A DNA stretch of 64,000 nucleotides from CAWEYO01 sp963813315 (GTDB lineage Bacteria; Pseudomonadota; Alphaproteobacteria; Rhizobiales; Rhizobiaceae), in assembly GCA_963813315.1 (NCBI GenBank), contig CAWEYO010000017.1, positions 186,001 to 250,000 on the forward strand, in the 5' to 3' direction. The notes under the pieces were generated by a model, which worked only from the letters and a program-made list of their open reading frames with translations, was not told where the DNA came from and did no database searches. Shown in pieces: positions 17,224 to 27,923 of this stretch. Position 1 is the stretch's first letter. Each line of letters opens with the position of its first letter. The position numbers and the translations under genes are program-made.

Positions 17224-17575
17224 CTACCTCTTCAGGTATGTGTCGACGGTCTCCGGAGAAATGGTTGTGCCGAACTCGACCGCGACCGCCTGCACGAAAC
17301 GGACGTAAGGGCCTTCCACCTTCCCGCTGATGGCGCTCCTGGAGCGGCCGGGGTTGCGGCCGAAAAACTTCTTATAGATGGCCGGCAGAAGACTGGCCAC
17401 CAGGCGTCTCGCCGCCGTCGCGTTGGGCGTCCAGATCCATGTGTGGTCAGGCGGCGGATCGAGAATCAGGTCCGCCGCCTCTTTCAGCCACGACAGGGCA
17501 TGCCTCAGGCTCTCGATGGATGGCGCATCATAGCTTGGCGGCCCGTTGGATAAAGACGTCGTCGTTGTCCTACCG
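17224..17575 (-). pseudogene. ORF fragment without start codon
   Basis: An open minus-strand frame of about 110 codons with good coding character (SIESLRHALSWLKEAADLIL, then PAIYKKFFGRNPGRS, ending SPETVDTYLKR) stops at 17,224. No ATG, GTG or TTG occurs in frame between the preceding stop codon and the coding part. It begins where the ORF at 17,570 ends in another frame, so a one-base shift near 17,560-17,580 may have split a single protein of about 205 residues. No family recognised. Confidence 0.45.
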
Positions 17576-17854
17576 CGGCAGCGTCTCCCACAGCAAATAT
17601 CCCTGGTCCCGGTTGTCGAGCGCCTTCAGCAGCGCACTCGCGCCTGCTTCCTGATCTCCCTTCGCGTATTTCTTTCTTGCGAGGCGATTCTTGCGGCCCC
17701 GTTTCTGCTCGGTAGCCTGGAACAGTGCACGTACATTGTCCAGGTCGATGGCAAGGCGATCCTTGTCGATGTCGTCGGGCACGACGGCGGTGCCGACGGA
17801 CTGGAGGATGCGGTCCACTGCATCGCGCGACAGCGGCGTCGTCGCCTGCACCAT
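17570..17854 (-). CDS. Hypothetical protein next to integrase B (probably the N-terminal part of a split gene)
   Basis: 94 residues from ATG 17854, 16 bases after the integrase stop. The sequence is hydrophilic, with a Lys/Arg-rich centre (EQKRGRKNRLARKKYAKG). No family recognised. The stop is followed at once by the startless ORF fragment in another frame, so the real product may be longer. Other in-frame starts upstream lie inside the integrase gene. Confidence 0.45.
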   Translation of the reverse strand: MVQATTPLSRDAVDRILQSVGTAVVPDDIDKDRLAIDLDNVRALFQATEQKRGRKNRLARKKYAKGDQEAGASALLKALDNRDQGYLLWETLPR

Positions 17855-17870
17855 TTCGGATAGTAACGCA

Positions 17871-19263
17871 TCACGCGCGCTCCGTCTGTAGGTTGACCAC
17901 ATTGGCGGGCGGCGGACTGACGATGGAGCGAAGCCGCCCTGCCCACAGCTCCAGCGCCTCGCGCATCTCGTCTTGGAATTCGTGCTGGTCATAGACGCGG
18001 GCGAGGCCCTTCTTGCCGTGACCGATGACCATCTCGGCGACCCGCTCGGAGATCCTGAGCGACGAAAGCCGCGTGCGCACCGTGCGGCGGATGTCATGGA
18101 GCACGAAATCCGGCAGCACGACCTTGCGCGGGTCGTCGCCGCGCGTGCGGGCCATCGCCTTCAGGGCGCGCAGCATGTCCCTGTCCAGCCGATCTTTCGC
18201 CTTGCCGAAGCCGTTGACGGGCTGTCTGCCGAACGTGGTCGAGAACAGGTGATCGCCGCTGTTGCGGCCGGCGAAGTGCGGTAGCGTCTCCAGCACCGTG
18301 AGCGCGTCGTCGGTCAGCGGCACGAGGTGCGAGGAATCGGACTTGAACCGCTCGGGCGGCACGGTCCAGACCTTCAGCTGCCTGTCGACCTCCGACCAGT
18401 CGATCGCCTCGCCGGGCTTCCTCTCGCGCAGCATGCGGGCCAGCTCGGGATGGAACTCGATCCACCGCGCCTCGCCAACCTCCGCCTTGCGCTGGCCGGT
18501 GATAAGCAGGAGGCGGAATAGCGGGCCGTAGGGGTAGCCCAGGCGCGATGTAGCCCGCCACAAAGCGAATATCTCGTCGTCGGACAGAACGCGTTGGCGA
18601 GGCTTTTTTTCGCCAATCAGCCTGCCGGGCTTCAGCCGGTCGCAAGGCGAGGCCTCAAGCCCGTATTTCCCGCGGTCAATCGCCCAATTGAAGAACGTCC
18701 GAATGTGCCCGAAAACATTATGAGCGTGATAGGGCGCGGGCCGGTCTGCGATAGCCTCGACCAGCGTCACGACATCGCCCCGCGTGATCTCGGTGACCAG
18801 TTTGTCTTTCCATGCCGGAATTGTCTCGCTTCTGATCTCGCGCTCGGCCGTGGCCGCCCTTCTCTGTCCCTTCACATGCCGCGCCAGGTACTCCTCAATC
18901 ACGGCGCCGAAGGTCAGAGCGAGCTTGCGGACGGTCTCCTCTTTCCCGCGCCGCTCGGCCTCCCTGGGATCGATGTTCTGGCGAATCGAGCTTGCGCCAC
19001 TCTCCGGCCTTCTCGCGGGCTTCCTCAAGGGTCAGGTCGCCCTTGTTGTCGACGCGATATTCGCCCAAGGCGTGACGGGTCGGGTTTTTCGAGCCCGGGA
19101 ACCGCGTCACAATGCAAAACGTCCGCCGGAACTCGTTTTTGGTGTTCATTGGCCCGACGCGAACGATGAGGTTGCGTGCCTTCTCGTCCTTCACGTCGTA
19201 CCACTTCACCGCCGGCTTCAGCGCCTTCAGTTCGCGGTCGGTGCTGAATGCCCTGGTAGCCAT
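17871..19263 (-). CDS. Tyrosine-type integrase (element B), one frameshift
   Basis: Second integrase of the same broad P4/DUF4102 class but clearly different from the one at 14.5 kb. The N-terminus is MATRAFSTDRELKALKP with the arm-binding GSKNPTRHALGEYR segment. Catalytic residues are Arg in LITGQRKAEVGEAR, HxxR in LHDIRRTVRT, His in VIGHGKKG and Tyr in RVYDQHEF. The N-terminal 95 codons are in one frame and the rest in another, with the break at about 18,985-18,995. A single-base change restores about 460 residues. If the break is real, this integrase is dead. Confidence 0.85.
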
Positions 19264-19320
19264 GTCGCTGCCCTTTCCGTTGCGATTGTTGCCACGAGGC
19301 GACACACCGCCTGGCCGTTT

Positions 19321-19366
19321 ATGGCAACGCGATGGCAACATATCTCGCGTAATACGATGTTGCCAT
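19321..19366. promoter_or_regulatory. Inverted and direct repeats beside integrase B
   Basis: ATGGCAACAT (19332-19341) and ATGTTGCCAT (19357-19366) form a perfect 10-base inverted repeat with a 15-base spacer. A direct half-copy ATGGCAAC is at 19321-19328 and a GTTGCCA at about 19286. They lie 60-105 bases upstream of the integrase start, where arm or core sites of the attachment region and the integrase promoter are expected. No tRNA gene is visible next to them. Confidence 0.5.
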
Positions 19367-19763
19367 ATGCAACGTCATGATACGCTTAGCTATGATAACT
19401 GCAAGAGATATATGGACTTCATGAGACGCGATGCACCGGTATGAAGCGCCTTGAAATGAGATTAGCGACGGCGTATGACCGTCAGGCGCCGCTTTACCGA
19501 TGCCGTCCCAATGTCGACCCGGCGCAGGAAGACCACGGCTCCAGGCGCGTCCGCTTTCGCGGTGTCAAGGAGAGTGGCGGGCGGCGAGGCGGAAAATAGT
19601 GACCGCTCGCTGACCTCCTCTCGCAGCCTGTCGGTTGCGGTGCGGGCCACCCTCGTCCCCTACCTCTTGCGCCCCAATTCCCCTATGCTACATGAACGGC
19701 ACCGAAACGCCATGCACGCCGCGCGCGCCGATCGTATCGATCGCCGATCCCCGGGAAAATTCC

Positions 19764-21196
19764 ATGCAGCAGACCGTCGTCACCCGCTTTGCCCCCTCGC
19801 CTACTGGTTTCCTGCACATCGGCGGGGCGCGGACCGCGCTGTTCAACTGGCTGTACTCCCGCCACACCGGCGGCAAGATGCTGCTGCGCATCGAGGACAC
19901 GGACCGCGAGCGCTCGACGGAGGCCGCGACCGCCGCGATCCTCGACGGCCTGGCCTGGCTCGGCCTTCATTGGGAAGGCGAGCGCCATCTCGCAATTCGG
20001 CGTGCGCCGCCGCCATCGCGAGGTGGCGGAGGAATTGGTTCGGCCGCGGCAAAGCCTATTACTGCTTCGCGACGCCCGAAGAGCTCAACGAGATGCGCGA
20101 GAAGGCGCGCGCCGAGGGGCGTCCGCCGCGCTATGATGGCCGCTGGCGCGACCGCGATCCGTCAGAGGCGCCTGCCGGCGTGAAAGCCCGCTATCCGAAT
20201 TAAGGCGCCGCACGGAAGGCGAGACAATGGTTAGCGATCCCGTGCAAGGAGAAGTCCGCTTTCCGAACAAGGATTTGGACGATTTCATCATCCTGCGTTC
20301 GGACGGCGAATCCGACCTACATGCATGCCGTTGTCGTGGACGACCACGACATGGGGGTGACGCATATCATTCGTGGCGACGACCATCTGACCAATGCGGC
20401 GCGGCAGACCGTCATCTATAGCGCGATGGGGTGGGATGTGCCGGTGATGGCGCATATTCCGCTGATCCATGGCGCCGACGGAGCCAAACTCTCCAAACGG
20501 CACGGCGCGCTGGGTGTCGAAGCGTATCGCGCGATGGGCTATTTGCCGTAAGCGTTGCGCAACTATCTCGCCCGCCTCGGCTGGAGCCATGGCGACGACG
20601 AGGTCATGTCGATCGACCAGATGGTCCGGTGGTTCGACATCGAGGACGTCAACAAAGGGCGCCGCGCGGTTCGATTTCCAAAGCTGGAAGCGTTGAACGG
20701 CATCCATATGCGCCAGATGGACGATGCCGCTCTGCTTGATGCCTTTGTGGCCACGTTACCCTATCTGAGAACGGCGGGCCTATCCTGGAAAGCTGAGCCA
20801 TCGCGAAAGCGCGCAGCTTCTGGCTGCGATGCCCGGCCTCAAGGAGCGCGCCAAAACATTGCTGGAATTGGCGGACGGCGCGGCGTTTCTGTTCGCCGAG
20901 CGACCTCTGACGCTCGACGAAAAGGCGGCTGGCCTCGTTGAACGCATCCAGCCGCGTGATGTGCTGGCGCGGCGCGATGACGGCTCTCGAAGGGTGCCGG
21001 GCGAATGGTCGGCAGCCGCCACCGAAGCTGCGATCCGCGACTTTGCGGCGCGGAACGCTCTGAAGTTGGGCGCGTGTGGCGCAGCCGCTGCGCGCCGCGC
21101 TGACCGGCCGAAGCACGTCGCCCGGTGTTTTTGACGTGCTCGCGGTGCTTGGCCGCGACGGAGAGCCTGGCGCGGATCGGCGATCAAATCGATTAG
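19764..21196 (+). pseudogene. gltX: Glutamyl-tRNA synthetase, multiple frameshifts and a stop codon
   Basis: Would charge tRNA-Glu. The N-terminus is MQQTVVTRFAPSPTGFLHIG with the class I HIGH-type box FLHIGGARTAL. Later pieces in other frames give DMGVTHIIRGDDHLTNAARQ, the KMSKS-type AKLSKRHGA, and the C-terminus ending ARIGDQID. Frame breaks occur near 19,990, 20,205-20,310, 20,780 and 21,080, and a TAA at 20,549-20,551 replaces an expected Glu codon (after MGYLP). Rhizobiales usually have two gltX genes, so one copy could be lost, but the neighbouring essential genes are broken too. Confidence 0.85.
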
Positions 21197-21394
21197 CGAT
21201 TTCTGTCAGTGAATTTGCGTATTGAAATCGCGTCTATTGCAGTGCAACATTGCGCGACAATCCGTCAGCGCTGGCAGCAGACGGGAAATGCGCTAGCAAA
21301 TCCGGCGCAATCTCCGGAAGATTGACTTTGAGCAGTGTTGCACGTTACAGAAATTCGCCATCCCGGCGCTCATGCGAAACTGAAGGAGTTTGCG

Positions 21395-22687
21395 GTGACC
21401 GAATCGACAGCAAAACTGGAATTTGGCGGCAAAACTCACGAATTCAAGGTGCGCAAGGGTACGGTCGGGCCGGATGTGATCGATATCAGCGCGCTCTACA
21501 AGGATACCGGCGCTTTCACGTATGACCCGGGTTTCACATCCACCGCGAGCCTGCGAGTTCGAGATCACGTTCATCGACGGCGACGAAGGCATCCTGCTTC
21601 ACCGCGGCTATCCGATCGATCAACTTGCCGAGCACGGCGACTTCCTGGAGGTCTGCTATCTCCTTCTCTACGGCGAACTGCCGACCAAGGCGCAGAAGGA
21701 CGATTTCGACTATCGCGTCACGCGCCACACGATGGTCCACGAACAAATGTCGCGCTTTTTCACGGGTTTTCGCCGTGACGCGCATCCTATGGCGGTGATG
21801 TGCGGCGTTGTCGGCGCGTTGTCGGCCTTCTATCACGACTCCACCGACATTTCCGATCCCCACCAGCGTATGGTGGCGTCGATACGCATGATCGCCAAGA
21901 TGCCGACAATCGCGGCGATGGCCTTCAAATATCACATCGGCCAGCCTTTCATTTACCCGAAGAACGAGCTGAATTTCGCCGCCAACTTCCTGCACATGTG
22001 CTTTGCCGTGCCTTGCGAGGAATATAAGGTCAATCCGGTGCTCGCGCGTGCCATGGAGCGCATCTTCATCCTGCATGCCGACCATGAGCAGAACGCCTCG
22101 ACCTCGACAGTTCGGCTGGCGGGCTCGTCGGGAGCGAATCCCTTTGCTTGTATCGCGGCCGGCATCGCCTGTCTGTGGGGCCCGGCGCATGGCGGCGCCA
22201 ATGAGGCCGCGCTGAACATGCTTTAGCGAGATCGGTACGGTGGATCGTATCCCGGAATTCATCGCGCGCGCCAAGGACAAGAACGATCCGTTCCGCCTAA
22301 TGGGCTTCGGCCATCGCGTCTACAAGAACTACGATCCGCGCGCGAAGATCATGCAGAAGACGACGCACGAGGTGTTGGGCGAACTGGGTATCAAGGACGA
22401 TCCCATGCTCGACGTTGCGATGGAACTTGGAGAAGATCGCGCTGAACGGATGACTATTTCATCGAGAAGAAGCTTTACCCGAACATCGACTTCTATTCCG
22501 GAATCACGCTGAAGGCGCTCGGCTTCCCGACCACCATGTTCACCGTGCTGTTTGCCTCGCGCGGACGGTCGGCTGGATCGCGCAGTGGAAGGAAATGATC
22601 GAGGATCCGCAGCAGAAGATCGGCCGCCCGCGTCAGCTCTACACCGGCGCCACTGAGCGGGACTATATCCCGATTGCCAAGCGATAG
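21395..22687 (+). pseudogene. gltA: Citrate synthase, four single-base shifts
   Basis: First enzyme of the TCA cycle, joining acetyl-CoA and oxaloacetate. The GTG at 21395 has GGAG seven bases ahead. The pieces together give about 430 residues, the normal type II length. Active-site regions are intact: HADHEQNAST, WGPAHGGANEA and MGFGHRVYKNYDPRA. Shifts occur near 21,550, 22,213, 22,457 and 22,567; three look like an extra base and one like a lost base compared with the expected protein. A single-copy gltA should be needed for growth, so sequence error is more likely than decay. Confidence 0.9.
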
Positions 22688-22738
22688 CCTGTCAAACATA
22701 TCGGCGCGCTTCCATGGCGGGGATTAAGGCCCTTCCCC

Positions 22739-22842
22739 TAGAGCGCGATGATTTCAATTGGAGTCGTCACCGCGCTCTAGTTTTTTGATTTCGCATGATC
22801 TTTTCCGAAAACCGCTACGCACTTTTCGGGATCATGCTCTAA
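22739..22842. repeat. Dispersed two-hairpin intergenic repeat (copy 1)
   Basis: Two hairpins in series. TAGAGCGCG pairs with CGCGCTCTA (22739-22747 and 22771-22779). GCATGATC pairs with GATCATGC (22793-22800 and 22830-22837), with an inner CCGAAAA/TTTTCGG. A second copy of the right half lies at about 56,727-56,804. This is one of the repeat families common between genes in Mesorhizobium-like genomes. Confidence 0.8.
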
Positions 22843-22863
22843 GCACAGCAGCGCCATAAAATA

Positions 22864-22888
22864 AAACCCCGCCAACGCGGCGGGGTTT
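22864..22888. terminator. Bidirectional terminator between gltA and the BMP gene
   Basis: AAACCCCGCC (22864-22873) pairs perfectly with GGCGGGGTTT (22879-22888) around AACGC. A-tracts on the left and T's on the right serve transcription from both sides. It lies between the convergent gltA and BMP-family genes. Confidence 0.85.
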
Positions 22889-22942
22889 GTCACGGTCGGA
22901 AGAGCAGGTCACCCGCTCATCGATTTCTCGTATTCGCGCCGC

Positions 22943-24018
22943 TTACTGCGGCAGCTTGTCGTCGACGCCCTTGACGTAGAAGTTCAGGCCGAGCAGCGTG
23001 CCGTCGTCGGCGTTCTCGCCGGCCTTCAGCCATTCGGTGCCGTCCTGCTTGGTGATCGGCCCGGTGAAGGGCTTGAATTCGCCCGACTTGATCTTGGCTT
23101 CGGTTTCTTCTGCCAGCTTCTTCACGTCGTCCGGCATGTTGGTGTAGGGCGCCATGACGACATGGCCGTCCTTCATGCCGCCCCAGACGTCGATGCTGCT
23201 TCCAGTTGCCGTCGATCACCGCCTTGATGCGCTTGATGTAGTACGGGCCCCAGTTGTCGACGATCGAGGTGAGCTGCGTCTCCGGGCCGAACTTGATCAT
23301 GTCGGACGCCTGGCCGAAAGCCTTGATGCCGCGCTCGGCCGCGACCTGCATGGGCGCGGTCGAATCGGTGTGCTGGGTGATGATGTCGACGCCCTGGTCG
23401 ATCAGCGCCTTGGCGGCGTCGGCTTCCTTGCCCGGGTCGAACCAGGTGTTCGCCCACACGACCTTCAGCTTGAAGTCGGGATTGACCGACTGCGCGCCGA
23501 GCACGAAGGAGTTGATGCCCATCACGACTTCCGGGATCGGGAAGGACGCGATGTAGCCGGCGACGCCGGCCTTCGACATCTTCGCGGCGATGATGCCCTG
23601 CACGTAGCGGCCTTCATAGAACTTCGAATTGTAGGTCGATGACGTTCGGGTGGTCGCGCTTGAAGCCGGTGGCATGCTCGAACTTCACGTCCGGGAATTT
23701 GCCGGCGACCGCGTTGGTCGGGTCCATGTAGCCGAACGACGTCGTGAAGATGATGTTGCAGCCGGAGCGGGCGAAGCGCTCGATGGCGCGTTCGGCGTCC
23801 GCGCCTTCCGGCACGTTTTCGAGATAGGCGGTCTCGACCTTGTCTCCGAAGTTCCCTTCTACCTGCTCCAGGCGCCTGGTGATGCTGGTACGACCAGCCG
23901 AAGTCGCCGATCGGTCCGACATAGATGAAGCAGGCCTTCGAGCTTGGCCTCGGCGCCGATCGTGCCGAGCGATAGCGCGGCAGCGGCAATCGCCAACGAT
24001 AATAGTCTTGTTCTTCAT
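22943..24018 (-). pseudogene. BMP-family ABC transporter substrate-binding protein, frameshifted
   Basis: Periplasmic binding protein of the BMP/PnrA family, which takes up purine nucleosides. Recognisable pieces are the signal peptide (MKNKTI then AIAAAALSLGTIGAEA in another frame), CFIYVGPIGDFGWSYQHH, GCNIIFTTSFGYMDPT, KFYEGRYVQGIIA and the C-terminus TLLGLNFYVKGVDDKLPQ. Shifts occur near 24,000, 23,930, 23,640 (an extra A) and 23,205 (an extra base). Its three partner genes lie upstream on the same strand. Confidence 0.87.
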
Positions 24019-24213
24019 TGTGTTCGTCCTCTTTCAGTTTTGCAAGGGCAACGTCCCTTTGACTTGTTCATTTGGCAGGCCGTGCTCTTATTCGTTTTTT
24101 ACCCTCTCCTGCGCGCCTCCTCCAGAGCGGAGGATGCACCTATCAAAATCGGCGCTGCCGCTCTATCTCCTTGTTTGAGCATCGGATTTGCCTCCGAAAC
24201 CGGGTCCGATGGC

Positions 24214-25129
24214 TCAACGATCCGGCACAAACGGCCGCCCGAGCGAAGCCGGCGTGTTGATCATCGTAAGCCGCCTGTTGCGTGAGATTAGAACAAGGAC
24301 GACGATCGTTGCCAGATAGGGAAGCGAAGAAAGCAGCTGGGAGGGAATGCCTATCCCCAGCGCCTGCGCGTGCAGCTGGCCGATCGTGACCGCGCCGAAG
24401 AGATAGGCGCCGGCAAGCACACGCCACGGCCGCCATGAGGCGAAGACCACCAGCGCCAGCGCGATCCAGCCGCGGCCGGCCGTCATGTTCTCGACCCATT
24501 GCGGCGTGTAGACCAGCGACAGATGGGCGCCGGCCAGACCTGCGCAGGCGCCGCCGAACATCACCGCCAGATAGCGGATACCGATGACGTTGATGCCGAG
24601 CGCATGCGCCGAGCTGTGGTTGTCGCCGATCGAGCGCAGCGTGAGCCCGGCGCGGGTCCGGAACAGGAACCACGCGACGCCGAAGGTGAGCAGGATCGAG
24701 AGGTAGAAGATCGGATCCTGGCCGAACAGCAGCTTGCCGACAAACGGAATGTCGGAAAGGCACGGATATGTGCAGACTGGGCAGCTTGATGCCCGGCTGG
24801 CCGACGAAACTTTCGCCGATCATGCCGGAAAGGCCGAGCCCAAGCAGCGTCAGCGCCAGGCCCGTCGCCACCTGGTTGGTGACCAGCGTCAGCGTCAGGA
24901 AGCCGAACAGCAGCGAGAACAGCGCGCCGACGATGATGGCGGCGAGCACGCCGAGCCAGGGCGAGCCGGTCGTCAGGGCGACGCCGAAGCCGGTCACGGC
25001 GCCCATGACCATCATGCCCTCGACGCCGAGGTTGAGCACGCCGGAGCGCTCGACGACCAGTTCGCCGATCGCCGCGATCAGCAGCGGCGTCGCGGCCGTG
25101 GCGATGGTGATGAGGATGTCTTCAAACAT
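24214..25129 (-). pseudogene. Nucleoside ABC transporter permease, YufQ type, one frameshift
   Basis: Second membrane subunit of the BMP-type importer, about 305 residues with eight or so hydrophobic segments. It starts MFEDILITIATAATPLLIAA and continues through GELVVERSGVLNLGVEGMM, a family hallmark. The frame breaks near 24,765-24,785 and resumes with VGKLLFGQDPIFYLSILL to the stop at 24,214. The start overlaps the stop of the other permease gene by eight bases. Confidence 0.85.
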
Positions 25130-26229
25130 TTTGAGCAGCCTCCGCGGCTTTCGCCGGCGCGCCGACCAAGCCGGATGCGGTAGTGGATGAGCGTGTCGCA
25201 GGCGAGCACGAAGAAGAGCAGCATGCCCTGGAAGGCGCGCACCGACCTTGTCGGAGACGCCGATCGAGATCTGCGCCGCCTCGCCGCCGAGATAGGTCAG
25301 CGCCAGGATCAGGCCGGCGGCGATGATGCCGAGCGGATTGAGGCGCCCGAGGAAGGCGACGATGATCGCCGTGAAGCCGTAGCCGGGCGAGATCTTCGTC
25401 GTCGAGCTGGCCGATCGGCGCCGGACACTTCCGAAATGCCGGCAAGGCCGGCAAGCGCGCCCGACAGCAGGAAGGCGAAGAACACCATGCGCGCCGAGGC
25501 GAGAAGCCGGCAAAGCGCCCTGCCCGCGGGCTCTGGCCGAGCACCTTGCACCTCGAAGCCCTTCAGCGTCTGCGACAGCATGAACCAGACGACGACCGCC
25601 GCAACGAGCGCAAAGACGAAGCCCCAGTGCGCGCGGCCGACGCCGGCCAGATTTCGGGCAGCATCGCCTGTGGGTGGAAGTCGCCGGTTTCGGGGAAATT
25701 GATGCCCTCCGGATTGCGCCAGGGGCCGCGCACCAGCCAGTCGAGAAGAGCTGCGCGACATAGACCAGCATCAGGCTGGTCAGGATCTCGTTGGTGTTGA
25801 ACCGCGCCTTCAGAAAGGCCGGGATCGACGCGTAGGCCGCGCCGCCCGCCATGCCCAGGATCAGCATCAGCGGCAGCACGATCCAGCTCTGGAAGTCGCG
25901 GAAACAGCGACCGGCAGGATCGAGCCGGCGATCGCGCCGATCGATGAACTGGCCTTCGGCGCCGATGTTCCAGTTGTTGGACAGGTAGCAGACCGAGAGC
26001 CCGACCGCGATCAGGATCAGCGGCGCCGCCTTGATCGCGAGCTCATGCAGCGACCAGATCCTCGCGTCAGCGGATCGATGAAGTAGTAGTAGAGCGCATC
26101 GAGCGGGTTCTTGCCGAGCAGCGAGAACATGATGGCGCCGGCAATCAGCGTCAGCCCGAGCGCGATGAAGGGCGAAAGAGCGCTGAACAGCGTCGAATGC
26201 TGCGGCCGCTTGACGAGTTCGATGCGCAT
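25122..26229 (-). pseudogene. Nucleoside ABC transporter permease, YufP type, multiple frameshifts
   Basis: First membrane subunit. It starts MRIELVKRPQHSTLFSALSP at 26229; the ATG shares one base with the ATPase stop (TGATG). Typical pieces include AAPLILIAVGLSVCYLSNNW, NIGAEGQ and ARFNTNEILTSLMLVYVAQL. The end (VGAPAKAAEAAQNV) overlaps the YufQ-type start. At least five frame changes occur along the 1.1 kb. Confidence 0.82.
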
Positions 26230-27805
26230 CAGGCGGCCTCCATTCCATGCTCGACGTGACCGGGCTCGGCGCCGCCCATCAGCAGGCCGATCTTCTCGAA
26301 CGTCGCCTCCGCGCGATCGGCAGCGGCTTCGACAGTTCGCCATTGTGCATGACGGCGATCGCATCCGAGATTTCGAACAGCTCGTCGAGGTCCTGGCTGA
26401 TGACCAGCACCGCCGAGCCGCTGCGCGCCAGCTCGATCAGCGACTGCCGGATCTTTGCGGCCGCGCCGGCGTCGACGCCCCAGGTCGGCTGGTTGACGAC
26501 CATCACCGTCGGCCGGCGGTCGAGCTCGCGGCCGATGATGAATTTTTGCAGATTGCCGCCCGAAAGCGCGGCAGCTTCGGGATCGCGCGCGCTCTTGCGC
26601 ACGTCCATCTCCTCGATGATGCGCTGCGCGGCCGCGGCGATCGCGCCCGTCTGCACCAGTCCGCCCGCGCCGAGGAACGCCTTGCGGTCGGTCGCGTGGC
26701 GCGACAGAAGCAGGTTTTCCGAAAGCTTCATGCGCGGCGCCGCGCCATGGCCGAGCCGCTCCTCCGGCACGAAGGCCGCGCCAAGCAGCCGCCGGCCGGA
26801 GATCGAAAGCCGCCCGGCATCCTTGCCGCGGATGCGGATCGTTTCGGCGTCGTCCTGCAGCGCTTCGCCGGAAACGGCCTCGAAGAACTCGCCCTGCCCG
26901 TTGCCGGCGACGCCGGCGATGCCGATCACCTCGCCGGCCCGCACGTTGAGCTTGATGTTCGTGCAGCGGGATGGAGAACGGCGTCGCCGGCTTGCGGGTA
27001 AGGCCGCGGATCTCGAGCAGCGCGGCTGCCTTGTCGATGCCCTCCGACCGGCGGGCGCACGACCGCCTGCACCTCGTTGCCGACCATCATGCGGGCGAGC
27101 GACGCCGCGGTTTCCTTGCGCGGATCGCAATGGCCGACCACCTTGCCGTGCCGCAGCACGGTGGCGCCGTCGCACATGCGCTTCACCTCTTCGAGGCGGT
27201 GCGAGATGTAGAGGATCGATTTGCCCTCGGAGCGCAGCCGCTCAAGCGTCTCGAACAGCTTGTCGGCCTCCTGCGGCGTCAGCACCGAGGTCGGCTCGTC
27301 GAGGATGATGAGGTCCGGCGTCTGCAGCAGGCAGCGGATGATCTCGATGCGCTGGCGCTCGCCGACCGACAGGTCGCCGACCAGCGAATAGGGATCGAGC
27401 GGCAGGCCGTAGCTGTAGGACAGCGCCTGGGCCTTGGCCGCGATCGTGCTGATCGGCGTCGTCGTCGTCCAGCGAAAGCGCGATGTTTTCGGCCGCCGTC
27501 AGCGCCTCGAACAGCGAAAAATGCTGGAAAACCATGCCGATGCCGAGTTTCTTGGCGACGCTCGGGCTGGCGATCGCACCGGCTGCCCGTTCCACGAGAT
27601 CTCGCCCGGAATAGGGCTCGAGCGAACCGAACAGCATTTTGACCAGCGTCGATTTGCCGGCGCCGTTTTCGCCGAGCAGCGCGTGGATCTCGCCCTTGCC
27701 GATCGTCAGGTCGACATGGTCGCACGCCTTCAGCGTGCCGAAGATTTTGGTCAGGCCGCGAACCTCGAGCAGGTTCGCGCCTTCGGTCCCATGGGTTGTC
27801 TCCAC
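26229..27805 (-). pseudogene. Nucleoside ABC transporter ATP-binding protein, YufO type, multiple frameshifts
   Basis: Double-domain ATPase, about 525 residues. The GTG at 27805 has GGGAGG six bases ahead. Domain 1 has GENGAGKST, GIGMVFQHFSLFEALTAAEN and LYISHRLEEVKRMCD. Domain 2 has IGIAGVAGNGQGEFFEA, ALSGGNLQKFIIGREL and VVNQPTWGVDAGA, a degenerate Walker B normal for the BMP group. At least four shifts are present. The last codons give MGGAEPGHVEHGMEAA. First gene of the four-gene importer operon. Confidence 0.85.
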
Positions 27806-27923
27806 AACGCCTCCCGGCTTCCAGTGCGAATTTTCTTTGTTCCCGAAGAGCATCGTAGGCGCGCTTGGTTCCCAACGCAAAGCGAAGCTGATTTGAAAGA
27901 GCTTCAAGAAATTCAGTGAAAGC

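Larger units (their letters stand above)
15999..19400 (-). mobile_element. Integrative element B: smaller module, truncated (edges approximate)
   Basis: Minus-strand block with its own tyrosine integrase (19,263), one or two unknown ORFs, an AlpA regulator with a palindromic operator, a Cys-rich small protein and a primase-like gene. The primase frame stops at 15,999, right beside the upstream flank of the element A integrase. This suggests that element A entered the primase gene of element B, or that the two recombined. Repeats beside the integrase start (19.32-19.37 kb) may mark the outer edge. Host-type sequence (gltX) starts at 19.76 kb. Confidence 0.55.

Noticed and set aside
8360..19400. 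Retron, diversity-generating element or defence island
   Set aside because: No reverse transcriptase, template repeat or known defence gene was found. The genes are integrases, regulators and replication proteins.
19264..19460. tRNA gene as integration target of element B
   Set aside because: No cloverleaf, TTCGA-type T-loop or CCA end can be formed near either integrase gene.
19462..19650. 62-codon minus-strand ORF divergent from gltX, faintly like the N-terminus of ComEC, which is near gltX in some Rhizobiales
   Set aside because: The similarity is only a memory of synteny and a few charged residues. No membrane segment or competence motif is present, so no feature was entered.
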